This document shows, piece by piece, positions 36,462 to 44,835 of a stretch of 45,482 bases of DNA. The notes below the pieces were generated by a model. That model was not told where the DNA came from and did not search any database. It saw only the letters and a list, made by a program, of their open reading frames with translations. Positions within the stretch are counted from its first letter, which is position 1; each line of letters begins with the position of its first letter. This DNA is from Bacillota bacterium (GTDB lineage Bacteria; Bacillota; Limnochordia; JAAZLZ01). A program made the translations under genes and the position numbers. The stretch lies in contig JAAYLE010000120.1 of the NCBI GenBank assembly GCA_012522085.1, forward strand, positions 1 through 45,482, written 5' to 3'.

Positions 36462-37862
36462 TCATAGGGCATCAACAAAGGCCAATGCATCCTTTTTCAA
36501 CCCTTCCAGGGCCTCCTGATCGGCCCCTTCCAGGTAGATGCGCACCAAGGGCTCCGTGCCCGAAGGCCGGACCAAACACCAGGAATCATCCGCGAAGATC
36601 CACTTAATGCCATCCACGTCAATGCGGCGAAGGATCCTGCGCCCCTGCCAGCTGCCTTCCACATCCCGGGCTGCCGCCATGAGCTCTTCCTTCTTGTTCC
36701 CCGGCAGATGCATATCTAGTCGGGTGCTGGATGAACCGCCGACCTCGCCCATGATATCCCGGAGAATGCTGGTCAGGGACTTGCCCTCCACCGCTCTCAG
36801 CTCAGCAAGGAGGAGACAAGCAAGCAAACCGTCTTTTTCGGGAATATGGGGGCCAATGCTCAGGCCGCCGCTCTCTTCACCGCCGATCAAGACCTCGCCT
36901 TGCAACATCAGCTGACAGATGTGCTTGAAGCCTACTGGTGTCTCATGGAGGGTAAGCCCGTAATGGGCGGCCTGCCGGTCAAGCATGTGGGTAGTGGCCA
37001 CCGTTCGTACCACATCGCCCCGCCACCCCTTGTTTTCCACTAGATGGGCCAGAAGCAGGACCAGCACTTGATTTGGACTGAGGAAATCGCCCGTGCTGTC
37101 GATGACGCCGAAGCGGTCCGCATCACCGTCGGTGGCAAGCCCTAAGTGGGCGTTATTCTCCCCCACCAGGCGGACCAGATCCGGAAGCTGGGCCTCCGTC
37201 GGCTCAGGGCTTAGCCCGCCAAAGAGGGGATCCCGATCAGCGTGGATCAGGTCCACCAAACAGCCCGCTTCCTGCAAGAGTCTCGGCAAGAGCTTCCTGC
37301 CTGTCCCGTACATGGGATCAACGACCACCCTGAGGCCTGCCCGGGCGATGCTGTCGAAATCGATCAGGGTCCGGACCGAATCCGCATACTCATCCCCCAG
37401 TTCGACCCAAGTGACCAATCCCTCCCCCTGGGCCAACGGTTTTCTCTTGACATCCGCGGGAGTCAGCCGGGCCAAATTGGCCTCAATGGAACGGGTGATG
37501 GAATCATCGGCGGGCCCCCCGTAATGGGGGATGAACTTGATCCCGTTATACTTTGGCGGGTTGTGGCTTGCCGTGAACATGAGGCCGCCCTGGCACCCCC
37601 GCCGCAGGACGGCATGGGCCAGGACGGGAGTGGGGACATCCCCCTTGGCGATCTCGACGGGAATGCCGTTCCCGATGAGGACCTCTGCCGCCTGGACGGC
37701 GAAGTCTTCCGCAAGGAAGCGGGTATCATGGCCCACCAGAATCGTTCCCCGTTCCCCCACATAGTCCGCAATGGCCTGGGTTACCAGGCGAACATTGGCA
37801 AAGGTGAACTCATCGCCCATGATGGCCCGCCAGCCGTCGGTGCCGAACTTGATCTTGTCCAT
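36462..37862 (-). CDS. Phosphoglucomutase/phosphomannomutase family protein
   Basis: Alpha-D-phosphohexomutase, 466 residues. Active-site serine loop MFTASHNPPKYNGIKF, metal loop DGDADRFGVID, sugar-binding loop GGEESGGLS and phosphate loop RPSGTEPLVRIYLEG are all present. Substrate (glucose, mannose or glucosamine phosphate) cannot be fixed by eye. AGGGAGGGG precedes ATG. It follows cobO by 63 bp. Confidence 0.93.
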   Translation of the reverse strand: MDKIKFGTDGWRAIMGDEFTFANVRLVTQAIADYVGERGTILVGHDTRFLAEDFAVQAAEVLIGNGIPVEIAKGDVPTPVLAHAVLRRGCQGGLMFTASHNPPKYNGIKFIPHYGGPADDSITRSIEANLARLTPADVKRKPLAQGEGLVTWVELGDEYADSVRTLIDFDSIARAGLRVVVDPMYGTGRKLLPRLLQEAGCLVDLIHADRDPLFGGLSPEPTEAQLPDLVRLVGENNAHLGLATDGDADRFGVIDSTGDFLSPNQVLVLLLAHLVENKGWRGDVVRTVATTHMLDRQAAHYGLTLHETPVGFKHICQLMLQGEVLIGGEESGGLSIGPHIPEKDGLLACLLLAELRAVEGKSLTSILRDIMGEVGGSSSTRLDMHLPGNKKEELMAAARDVEGSWQGRRILRRIDVDGIKWIFADDSWCLVRPSGTEPLVRIYLEGADQEALEGLKKDALAFVDAL

Positions 37863-37925
37863 GCAAGCCCCTCCCTGGATTGTCGCTCCTTAGTTAATTT
37901 GCCACCAATTGGTCAAACCCATACG

Positions 37926-38438
37926 TCAAAACTCGATCCCCCGCCGGGCAGGCACCCCTTGATCGTAAGGGTGCTTCACCTGGACCATTTCCGTGACCAG
38001 ATCAGCCACGGCGATTATCTCCCCCGGCATATCCCGACCCGTCAGGACCACCTCAACCCGGGGATAGCGCTCGCTCAACGCCTCGAGGACCTCTTCCACG
38101 GAAAGCAGCCCTTTATTGAGCACATGGCTGATTTCATCGAGGATCACCAGATCATAATCACCCTGGAGGCTTTGCCGGGCGGCCTCCCAGCCGGCCGCGG
38201 CCTTCTCCCTGTCAGCGGGCCCTGGCTCGCCTTGAACGAAGCGCCCCGTCCCGAACTGTTCCAGGGAAAAGCCCGGCAATTGCCCAGCCATTTTCACTTC
38301 TCCCGACCCTTGGACATTCTTCACGAACTGGATCATCCGAACTTGCATGCCCTGACCCAAAGCCCGCAAGGCCAGTCCTAAAGCCGCGGTGGTCTTGCCC
38401 TTGCCCTTGCCTGTATAAACTTGGATTAATCCTTTCAA
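37926..38438 (-). CDS. cobO: Corrinoid adenosyltransferase (CobA/CobO/BtuR type)
   Basis: Adds the 5'-deoxyadenosyl group of ATP to cob(I)alamin or precursors, for synthesis or salvage of adenosylcobalamin. 170 residues with the P-loop YTGKGKGKTTAALGLALRA, MIQFVKN, and DLVILDEISHVLNKGLLS. TTG start overlaps the fused ABC ATPase stop by 4 bp. The pairing with an ABC ATPase of the FecE/BtuD kind suggests corrinoid uptake, consistent with the corrinoid protein in the window. Confidence 0.95.
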   Translation of the reverse strand: MKGLIQVYTGKGKGKTTAALGLALRALGQGMQVRMIQFVKNVQGSGEVKMAGQLPGFSLEQFGTGRFVQGEPGPADREKAAAGWEAARQSLQGDYDLVILDEISHVLNKGLLSVEEVLEALSERYPRVEVVLTGRDMPGEIIAVADLVTEMVQVKHPYDQGVPARRGIEF

Positions 38439-39715
38439 TTTTCTCCTTGACCTCTTTTCCGCAAGTAGTCGAGGACGTCATCGATGCCGGCTGCGCAGAC
38501 CGCTCCCTGCCGGATGACCGCCTCCAAACGCCGTCGTGCTTCATCTTCAGTGAAATCCCGTCCTCGGATGCCGTCGACATCGAGGACGATCACATCTTTA
38601 CCGAGCCGCAGAGCCTCCTCGACGGCAGCTAGGTTCAACAGATTCCCCGGCCCCCAAGGTACAGGACCCAGGACCACCAGGTCGGCCCCTTCGATCATGG
38701 CCATGTTCTGCTGGTGGGCCTCCAGGGTGATGGGACTGAAGGGCTTCTCCACGACGCAGGGCATCCCCAGGGTTTGGGCCGTCTGCCAATCGCTGTCCCC
38801 GATGTTGATGACCCCGATGGAGGGATGCAGGCCGCTGCGATACAGCTCTTCGAGGAGCTCGCCGACGGTGCCCCCCCCGCCGATGACATGGATTTTGAGC
38901 TCCGTCTGCAAAGGCTCCCGGCGGGGTTTGATCAGCACCAAGGGGCGATTGGTGGCCGGATTAAGTTCGACAAGCACTTCGGTGCCGTAAACTGCCGCCA
39001 CGTTTTCCGGAGTAAGGACCATGGCCGGACTGCCCAGAGCAAACACCCGGCCTTCACTGAGCAGAACCAAGTAGTCGCAATATTGGGCGGCCAGATTGAG
39101 ATCGTGGAGGACGGCGATGACTGTCACCTGCTCCCGTTGGCTGAGGGCCCGGAGGAGCTCGAAAACCTCCACCTGATGGCTGATGTCCAAGTGACTCGTC
39201 GGCTCATCGAGCAGGAGAACCCGCGGCTGTTGGGCCAGAGCCTGAGCAATGATGGCCCGCTGCCGCTCTCCGCCGCTTAGAGTCGTGATGGGCCGATGGG
39301 CCAAGGGCAGGATCCCCGTTGCTTCCATGGCCTTTCTGGCGATCTGCCTATCTTCCGGACCTTCCCATTGAAACCGGCCAAGATGGGGCGTCCGGCCCAT
39401 GAGGACAACTTCCTCCACAGTGAAGGCGAAATTGATCATCGTTTCCTGGGGGACGACAGCAACCTTCCGGGCCAGCTGCGTCCTGGGGATCTTCTCCAGG
39501 TCTTCCTTTCCCAAGTAGATGGCTCCCCCTTGGGGGACCAGGACCCGACTCATGTTCTTGAGCAGCGTCGACTTCCCCGACCCATTGGGGCCGATGATGC
39601 CCACAAAGTCGCCTCCCTGGATATGGAAGGAAATATTCTCCAGAACGGACCGGGACGCATAGGCAAAACTGACGTTGTCAATTACTAGATCCAGCTTAGG
39701 ACCGCCCTCCAACAC
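38435..39715 (-). CDS. FecE/BtuD-type ABC ATPase fused to an extra C-terminal domain
   Basis: ATPase of an iron-siderophore or cobalamin importer: Walker A GPNGSGKST, signature LSGGERQR, Walker B VLLLDEPTSHLD, and the FecE-like QVEVFELLRALS. After about residue 250 of the corrected protein the chain continues for some 170 residues with KIHVIGGGGTVGELLEELY, GVINIGDSDWQTA and GADLVVLGPVPWGPGNLLN, a Rossmann-like alpha/beta region I cannot assign. The start is GTG 39715 with GGGAGGGGAAAG, giving 426 residues rather than 468. No permease or binding protein is adjacent; cobO overlaps downstream. Confidence 0.88.
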   Translation of the reverse strand: MLEGGPKLDLVIDNVSFAYASRSVLENISFHIQGGDFVGIIGPNGSGKSTLLKNMSRVLVPQGGAIYLGKEDLEKIPRTQLARKVAVVPQETMINFAFTVEEVVLMGRTPHLGRFQWEGPEDRQIARKAMEATGILPLAHRPITTLSGGERQRAIIAQALAQQPRVLLLDEPTSHLDISHQVEVFELLRALSQREQVTVIAVLHDLNLAAQYCDYLVLLSEGRVFALGSPAMVLTPENVAAVYGTEVLVELNPATNRPLVLIKPRREPLQTELKIHVIGGGGTVGELLEELYRSGLHPSIGVINIGDSDWQTAQTLGMPCVVEKPFSPITLEAHQQNMAMIEGADLVVLGPVPWGPGNLLNLAAVEEALRLGKDVIVLDVDGIRGRDFTEDEARRRLEAVIRQGAVCAAGIDDVLDYLRKRGQGEN

Positions 39716-39800
39716 AACTTTCCCCTCCCACCGACTGCCGATAATAACCAGCGATCCAGGACACAATAAGGACATACTACAAGTATAAAGGAGGATGTCT

Positions 39801-39965
39801 ATGGCCAACAAGAAGCCCCGCAAGCAAGTCGGCGAAGACACAGAGGAGCTGGGTGCCTACGGTCAGGCTGGCAAGCTCCTCATGGGGCAGCTGGGCCAGC
39901 GCCGGGGAAGCACCTCATCGCCGCCAAAGACGGCCGCCATGAAAGAAGGGCCGAAAGATGTTTGA
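39801..39965 (+). CDS. Small protein, 54 residues, unknown
   Basis: Too short for the ORF track. ATG 39801 follows AAAGGAGGATGTCT, an excellent ribosome binding site. The protein is hydrophilic and basic (MANKKPRKQVGEDTEELGAYGQAGK) with a Ser/Pro-rich tail and no membrane segment. It overlaps the start of the membrane-protein gene by 8 nt, so the two are probably translated together. Function unknown. Confidence 0.7.
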   Translation: MANKKPRKQVGEDTEELGAYGQAGKLLMGQLGQRRGSTSSPPKTAAMKEGPKDV

Positions 39966-40578
39966 GCCCGACGATTGGCGACCGTCCTTCAATGCAGGCT
40001 TATTGGCCGGCGAGGCGGTCGCCCTGCTCCTGGTTGGACTGGTCCTGGCCAACCGGGCCCTGGCTCTCAAGATCCAGACGGATGCCCTTGCCCTGGTGCC
40101 CGCCGGACCACGCCTGGCCTTGTTTGCCGCCCTTTGGGGCGGCCTGGTGGGTGCAGTCTCCCACTGGCTGGGGAAGGAGCATGGCCGGTCCGTCGCCGGC
40201 GCCCTGTGGATGGTCCCCCTCCTTGGAATCCATCTTCAGACCCTGCTCCCTACAGCCCGCGGACTCCTTCGCCTAGCCGCGCAGGCCTTGCCTGCCGATG
40301 TCCAAGGCGCCCCAGGCCTTGCCGATCCCACCAAGGGCATGATGATGTTCACCGTGCCGACCATCATCACCCTGACGGCCTGGGGGACCTGGCGGACCTG
40401 GCTCTACTTTTTTGAGCGATTTTATCAGCGGGAAGCTGGGAGCCCCCCCTTTCCCCCGGAGGAGATCGATGAACCCTCCCCCGCGGCGCAGCACCTCCTT
40501 TATCGCTTCTACCGGACAGGGTTCTTCCTAATCGTTCTCTCCCTCATTCTCCTCATCCACCGGGCGGGACGGGGCTAG
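39958..40578 (+). CDS. Multi-pass membrane protein of unknown function
   Basis: 206 residues with about four or five hydrophobic segments (near 13-33, 50-70, 80-100, 128-150, 183-202). No motif is recognised. AAGG lies 9 nt before ATG. The 3' end overlaps the convergent etfA gene by 51 bp. Confidence 0.72.
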   Translation: MFEPDDWRPSFNAGLLAGEAVALLLVGLVLANRALALKIQTDALALVPAGPRLALFAALWGGLVGAVSHWLGKEHGRSVAGALWMVPLLGIHLQTLLPTARGLLRLAAQALPADVQGAPGLADPTKGMMMFTVPTIITLTAWGTWRTWLYFFERFYQREAGSPPFPPEEIDEPSPAAQHLLYRFYRTGFFLIVLSLILLIHRAGRG

Positions 40579-41523
40579 ATGCCGCTTAAGCTCAAGCAAA
40601 AACTGCCGGCAATCTCCCACCACGCCATAGGTGGCTAGATCGAAGATGGGGGCTTTGGGATCTTTGTTCACGGCCACGATCACCTCGGACCTTTGCATCC
40701 CCACCACATGCTGGGTAGCGCCGGAGATGCCGCAAGCGATGTAAAGGCGGGGCCGAACGATAACGCCCGTCTGGCCGATGAGCCCTTCCGGCTCCACCCA
40801 GCCCGCATCCACCGCGGCCCGGGAGGCGCCAACGGCCGCCCCCAAAAGGCTCGCCACCTCCTCCAAGAGAGCGAAGTTCGCCCGGGAGCCTATCCCCCTT
40901 CCACCAGCAATGACGATTTCCGCCCCCATCAAGGGACGATCTTCTTCGGGTAACGGTTCTTGCGCCACAACCTCCACGGCCCGGACCTCAGGAGCCGCCC
41001 ATGGACAGTTGATGATCTCACCGCCGGAACCCTTTGGACCTGGAGCGAAGGCCCCCGGCGCAAGGGTTGCCATCTGGGGCCGATGGCCGGGGCAGGCGAT
41101 GGTGGTCAACAAACGACCCCCAAAGGTGGGCAGCTCAGCCAAGAGCAGCCCGCCATCATCGAGCCGGAGGGAAGTGCAGTCGGCGATCAAGCCTGTCCTC
41201 AGTCGGGCTGCAACCCTGGGGGCAAGGGACTTGCCCCGGCGAGTGCCCCCAAAGAGCACGATTCCAGGTTGGTAAGCTTCGATCAGGCGGGCGAGAGCCT
41301 GCCCCTGCCATTCGTCGGTGTATGGACTCTGATCCTGGATCACATAGACCCGGTCGGCCCAGAGGGCGAGCTCCTCGGCTAAAGAAGCATGGGAGCTTGC
41401 CAGCACCGCCCCCAGGGATCCTCCGATCCGCTCGGCCAAACGGCGGCCCTCCCCCAAAAGTTCGCTCACCACTGGGTGGAGTCTTCCCCCTTCCGACTCC
41501 GCGTAAACCCATACCTCTTTCAT
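40528..41523 (-). CDS. etfA: Electron transfer flavoprotein alpha subunit
   Basis: FAD-binding subunit of ETF that shuttles electrons from the acyl-CoA dehydrogenase. 331 residues with the C-terminal signature YIACGISGATQHVVGMQ and VAVNKDPKAPIFDLATYGVVGD. Start overlaps etfB by 4 bp. Its 3' end overlaps the opposite membrane-protein gene by 51 bp. Confidence 0.95.
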   Translation of the reverse strand: MKEVWVYAESEGGRLHPVVSELLGEGRRLAERIGGSLGAVLASSHASLAEELALWADRVYVIQDQSPYTDEWQGQALARLIEAYQPGIVLFGGTRRGKSLAPRVAARLRTGLIADCTSLRLDDGGLLLAELPTFGGRLLTTIACPGHRPQMATLAPGAFAPGPKGSGGEIINCPWAAPEVRAVEVVAQEPLPEEDRPLMGAEIVIAGGRGIGSRANFALLEEVASLLGAAVGASRAAVDAGWVEPEGLIGQTGVIVRPRLYIACGISGATQHVVGMQRSEVIVAVNKDPKAPIFDLATYGVVGDCRQFLLELKRHLAPSRPVDEENEGEND

Positions 41524-42332
41524 GGCCGACCACCTGCCTTTCCGGGCAGCATGTCCGCCAGCTCATGAAGGAGCGCGGCGACCTGTTCGGCCAAGCTTCC
41601 CTCCAGCATCTTGGACCGGGTTTTCCTCGCCGGCAGCGTGGTCTCCAGCATGCGGGTGGGCGAGCCCGCAAGTCCAATCCGATCGGGATCAGCTTTTATC
41701 TCCTCGGGCCCCCAGACGGTAATCGCCTGCTTCTTGGCCCGCATCTTTCCCCTCAGGGAGGGCAGCCGGGGCTCATTCATCCCCTTGGCCACGGTAAGCA
41801 GAGCCGGCAAGGGCATTTGGAGGAGCTCCTGCCCGTAGTCCGTCTGATGCCAGGCCAGCAAATGATCTCCCTCAACTTCAACGGGGCGAATAAGTTCGGC
41901 AGCATGGGGAATGCCTAGGAACTCCGCTATCTGGGGGCCGACTTGGCCGGTCTCGCCATCCGTCGACCGACTTCCAGTCAGGACCAGGTCGTACCCGCCC
42001 AGGCATTCAATCCCCCGGGCCAAGGCATAGGCGGTCGCCAAGGTATCCGCTCCAGCAAAGGACCGATGGCAAAGGAGCACCCCGTCATCAACGCCTAGAC
42101 TGATAGCTTCCCGCAACACTGCTTCGGCTGCGGGCGGACCCATGGTCATCGCGACGCCCTCCCCGCCTCCCGTCTCCTTCAGGCGCAGGGACTCCTCGAT
42201 GGCAAAGTAGTCGTTTGGATTCAGGACCATGGGCACCCCATCCCGAATGACGAGTCCAGTCTCGGGATCCACCTTGGCCTCATCGGGGTGGGGAACCTGC
42301 TTGATGCAGACGATGATTCGCAAGGCCCTCAC
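41520..42332 (-). CDS. etfB: Electron transfer flavoprotein beta subunit (anaerobic-type motif)
   Basis: 270 residues. The N-terminal part reads VDPETGLVIRDGVPMVLNPND, and the cofactor loop reads TDGETGQVGPQIAE. This resembles clostridial and Acidaminococcus ETFs with a second FAD (DGDTAQVGP) more than classical beta subunits with an AMP site (DDDCNQTG type). Electron bifurcation is therefore possible, not shown. Start GTG 42332 overlaps the dehydrogenase gene by 4 bp. Confidence 0.93.
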   Translation of the reverse strand: MRALRIIVCIKQVPHPDEAKVDPETGLVIRDGVPMVLNPNDYFAIEESLRLKETGGGEGVAMTMGPPAAEAVLREAISLGVDDGVLLCHRSFAGADTLATAYALARGIECLGGYDLVLTGSRSTDGETGQVGPQIAEFLGIPHAAELIRPVEVEGDHLLAWHQTDYGQELLQMPLPALLTVAKGMNEPRLPSLRGKMRAKKQAITVWGPEEIKADPDRIGLAGSPTRMLETTLPARKTRSKMLEGSLAEQVAALLHELADMLPGKAGGRP

Positions 42333-43486
42333 CGTCCCTTGGCCGCCCTCTTGATCAGTTCTTGGGCGATGATATTGCGTTGAATTTCGTTGGTCCCCTC
42401 ATAAATCTGGGTCACCTTCACATCCCGCATCATTTTCTCCACCGGGTAGTCCCGCATGTAGCCGTAGCCTCCCATTATCTGCACCGCCTCCACCGCAGCC
42501 TCCATAGCCACATCCGAGGCGAAGGTCTTGGCCATGGCCGCGGCCATGGAGATGTCCTTTTGACCGGCATCGATCATCCGGGCAACAGCATAGACTAGCG
42601 CCCTGGCCGCCTCAAGGCGGGTGGCCATATCCGCCAGTTTATGCTGGATGGCCTGGAAGGACGCGATCGGCTGGCCGAACTGGCGCCGCTCCCGGGCAAA
42701 CTGAAGAGCCGCTTCCAAAGCTCCAGTGCCGATGCCCACCGCCTGGGCGCCTATGCCAGGCCTTGTCCGGTCTAGGGTGGCCATGGCTGCCAAGAAGCCC
42801 TGTCCGGGCCTGCCCAGTAAGTTCTCCCGAGGGACAGGGCAGTCTTGGAAAATGACTTCGGTGGTGGCTGAGGAGCGGATGCCCATCTTTCGCTCCTTCG
42901 GTCCGAAGCTCAACCCCGGCGCGTCCTTCTCCACAATGAACGCGCTGGCTCCCCTAATCCCCTTGCTCGGGTCAGTAAGAGCGATCACTGTGTAGAGATC
43001 GGCCTCGCCCCCATTGGTGATCCACTGTTTGACGCCGTTTAATATGTAAACATCGCCCTCAAGGCGAGCGGTGGTCCGCAGGCCCCCCGCATCGCTCCCA
43101 GCCTCCGCTTCCGTCAGGGCAAAAGCCGCGAGCGCCTCCCCGGAAGCAACGAGGGGCAAGTATTTCTTCTTTTGCTCCTCATTGCCGAAGAGCAAGATGG
43201 GTACAGAGCCAAGGGCGCTTGCCGCGTAGCTGACAGCTACGCCGCCGCATGCCTTGCTCAGCTCCTCCACCACCAGGCACTGTTCAAAGATTCCGCCCCC
43301 CAAGCCCCCGTATTCCTCCGGTATCCACACCCCGAAAAGATCCGACTGGGCAAGGACCTTTAGGATTTCGCGGGGAAATTCCTCCCGCTCGTCCAACTCC
43401 GCCGCTGCGGGGCGGACTTTTTCCCTGGCGATCTGGGCCGCCAGCTCTTTGATCATTTGCTGTTCTTCACTGAGAAAGTAGTCCAT
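42329..43486 (-). CDS. Acyl-CoA dehydrogenase
   Basis: FAD enzyme that introduces a 2,3-double bond in acyl-CoA (or reduces enoyl-CoA). 385 residues from ATG 43486, supported by GGAGGGAAAAGGGT; the track start 43666 is too long. Features: YFLSEEQQMIKELA, FALTEAEAGSDAGGLRTTA, KQWITNGG, the FAD site, the base-carrying C-terminal motif QIYEGTNEIQRNIIAQEL. Chain length is not predictable. First gene of the acd-etfB-etfA operon. Confidence 0.95.
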   Translation of the reverse strand: MDYFLSEEQQMIKELAAQIAREKVRPAAAELDEREEFPREILKVLAQSDLFGVWIPEEYGGLGGGIFEQCLVVEELSKACGGVAVSYAASALGSVPILLFGNEEQKKKYLPLVASGEALAAFALTEAEAGSDAGGLRTTARLEGDVYILNGVKQWITNGGEADLYTVIALTDPSKGIRGASAFIVEKDAPGLSFGPKERKMGIRSSATTEVIFQDCPVPRENLLGRPGQGFLAAMATLDRTRPGIGAQAVGIGTGALEAALQFARERRQFGQPIASFQAIQHKLADMATRLEAARALVYAVARMIDAGQKDISMAAAMAKTFASDVAMEAAVEAVQIMGGYGYMRDYPVEKMMRDVKVTQIYEGTNEIQRNIIAQELIKRAAKGR

Positions 43487-44041
43487 ACCCTTTTCCCTCC
43501 CCACATCACCTAAGAATTGGCCCCCAGGCCAACGGCCAGCCCTCGCCAGGGTTGCCGGAAGCAAAAGACCTTCCAGGCGCCTGCCCTCCATAGTCTGCCC
43601 CCCAGGAGGTAATTTTTGCATCTGCGAGGACTCCGCTGCCATCTCCCAGGTCCCAGCGGAAAGCACCCAGGGGCATCATTCATTGCCTCTAGCAAGATAG
43701 GCTTTGCCAGGTCCGTCGGGCCCCCAAACCTGACAAAGGCCAGGACGAACACCAGGACGCTGCCCTGGACAAAGGAGCGGTGGAACCACTGCCTAAGTGG
43801 CTGCCTGCAAGGACCCATCAGCAAGCAAAGGTTGATGAGGACTATCAACTCCACCACCGACAAAAAACCGCTGGTCCAGGCAAAAAAGGCCCGGCCCCAG
43901 GAGCCGCTGGCGTGTAGTGGTCAGCAAGGTAGTCACCATGGCGCGGGCAACGGCACAGGGTATTCCGCCGGGCTGAAAAGGCCCCCAATCCACCCCGCGG
44001 GGATGGGGCGCTTGCCTTCCTGGCCGACTCCATCTCTCTTT

Positions 44042-44090
44042 TTTTCCACGTTGATGACCTGCGGGTGCGCTTTTCCACGTATTCGACCTG
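44042..44090. repeat. Pair of 20-nt direct repeats, 29-bp period
   Basis: TTTTCCACGT-N4-GACCTG occurs at 44042-44061 and 44071-44090: 16 of 20 positions are identical and the N4 differs. The 29-bp period is not a multiple of three, arguing against coding. This could be a tandem regulator-binding site. Confidence 0.6.
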
Positions 44091-44115
44091 GAAGGAAGGA
44101 AGTCCTTGCTAGACA

Positions 44116-44148
44116 CAAAAAGGGGAGGACGCCGCAGCTTCCTCCCCT
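44116..44148 (-). terminator. Terminator after the corrinoid protein gene
   Basis: Minus strand AGGGGAGGA-(10 nt)-TCCTCCCCT followed by TTTTTGTG, 17 nt after the corrinoid-protein stop. A classic intrinsic terminator. Confidence 0.88.
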
Positions 44149-44165
44149 GTTATGCAGGTGTACTC

Positions 44166-44804
44166 TTACGCCACTCCGATGAGCTTCTTGGCCACGTCGA
44201 CTGCGGTGCTGGCGTCGGGAGCGTAGCCGTCCGCGCCAATCTCGTCGGCGTAGTTCTGGGTGACGGGGGCGCCGCCGATCATGACCTTCACCTTATCCTT
44301 GAATTCGGAAGCCTTGATGGCCTCAAGGGTATCCTTCATCGCCACCATGGTGGTGGTCAACAGAGCAGACAGCCCCACGATGCTGGGCTTGTGCTCCCTG
44401 ATGGCCTCAACGAACTTCTCCGGAGGCACATCGACGCCCAGGTCGACGACCCGGAAGCCGGCGCCTTCCATCATCATGGCCACGAGGTTCTTGCCGATGT
44501 CATGCAGGTCGCCCTTCACGGTGCCGATGAGGAAAACCTCGGCCGACTCCGTCTCGCTCTCCGTGAGCAGGGGCTTGAGCACTCCCAAACCAGCATGCAT
44601 GGCTCTGGCTGCGATCAATACCTCGGGAACGTAGATCTCGTTCTTCTTGAAGCGCTCGGCAATGACAGCCATGCCGCCGATGAGCCCTTCCTGAATGATT
44701 ACGCCAGGAGCAATACCTTCTGCCACTGCTTGTTCCGTCAGTTCCTTAACCGTCTTGGCATCGCCCTTGATCAAAGCCTGACTAATCTTGGTGAAATCTG
44801 CCAT
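44166..44804 (-). CDS. Corrinoid (B12-binding) methyl-carrier protein
   Basis: Carries a methyl group on cobalt between methyltransferases (MtaC/MtbC/MttC/MtgC family). N-terminal helical cap (QALIKGDAKTVKELTEQAVAEG; GGMAVIAERFKKNEIYVPEVLIAA) and a C-terminal B12-binding domain with the DxHxxG motif in GTVKGDLHDIGKN, GLSALLTTT, and IGGAPVTQNYADEIGADGYAPDA. ATG 44804 follows GAGGAGGTT; the longer track frame overlaps the upstream gene and is not used (212 residues). Methyl donor is not shown by this protein. Confidence 0.95.
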   Translation of the reverse strand: MADFTKISQALIKGDAKTVKELTEQAVAEGIAPGVIIQEGLIGGMAVIAERFKKNEIYVPEVLIAARAMHAGLGVLKPLLTESETESAEVFLIGTVKGDLHDIGKNLVAMMMEGAGFRVVDLGVDVPPEKFVEAIREHKPSIVGLSALLTTTMVAMKDTLEAIKASEFKDKVKVMIGGAPVTQNYADEIGADGYAPDASTAVDVAKKLIGVA

Positions 44805-44835
44805 GTACAACTGAACCTCCTCTGTGTTTGTGATG

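Larger units (their letters stand above)
43487..44165. other. Gene-poor gap of about 680 bp
   Basis: No supported gene. A minus-strand frame near 43510-43863 has a hydrophobic part (VELIVLINLCLLMG; GSVLVFVLAFVRFG) but no start signal, and could be the remains of a small membrane-protein gene. The region also holds a pair of 20-nt direct repeats (44042-44090) and the corrinoid-gene terminator. No promoter for the dehydrogenase operon was identified. Confidence 0.4.

Noticed and set aside
37242-38381. 379-aa plus-strand ORF opposite the phosphohexomutase and cobO
   Set aside because: Antisense shadow of two clear enzymes.
44042-44090. CRISPR array
   Set aside because: Only two imperfect repeats, with a 9-bp gap between them instead of a spacer of normal length, and no cas genes.
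44090-44125. RNase P RNA-like GGAAGGAAGTCC
   Set aside because: Only a partial resemblance to the GAGGAAAGTCC box and no other conserved RNase P elements around it.
43616-44182. 188-aa plus-strand ORF in the gene-free gap
   Set aside because: No ribosome binding site, low-complexity composition, and overlap with the corrinoid-gene terminator.
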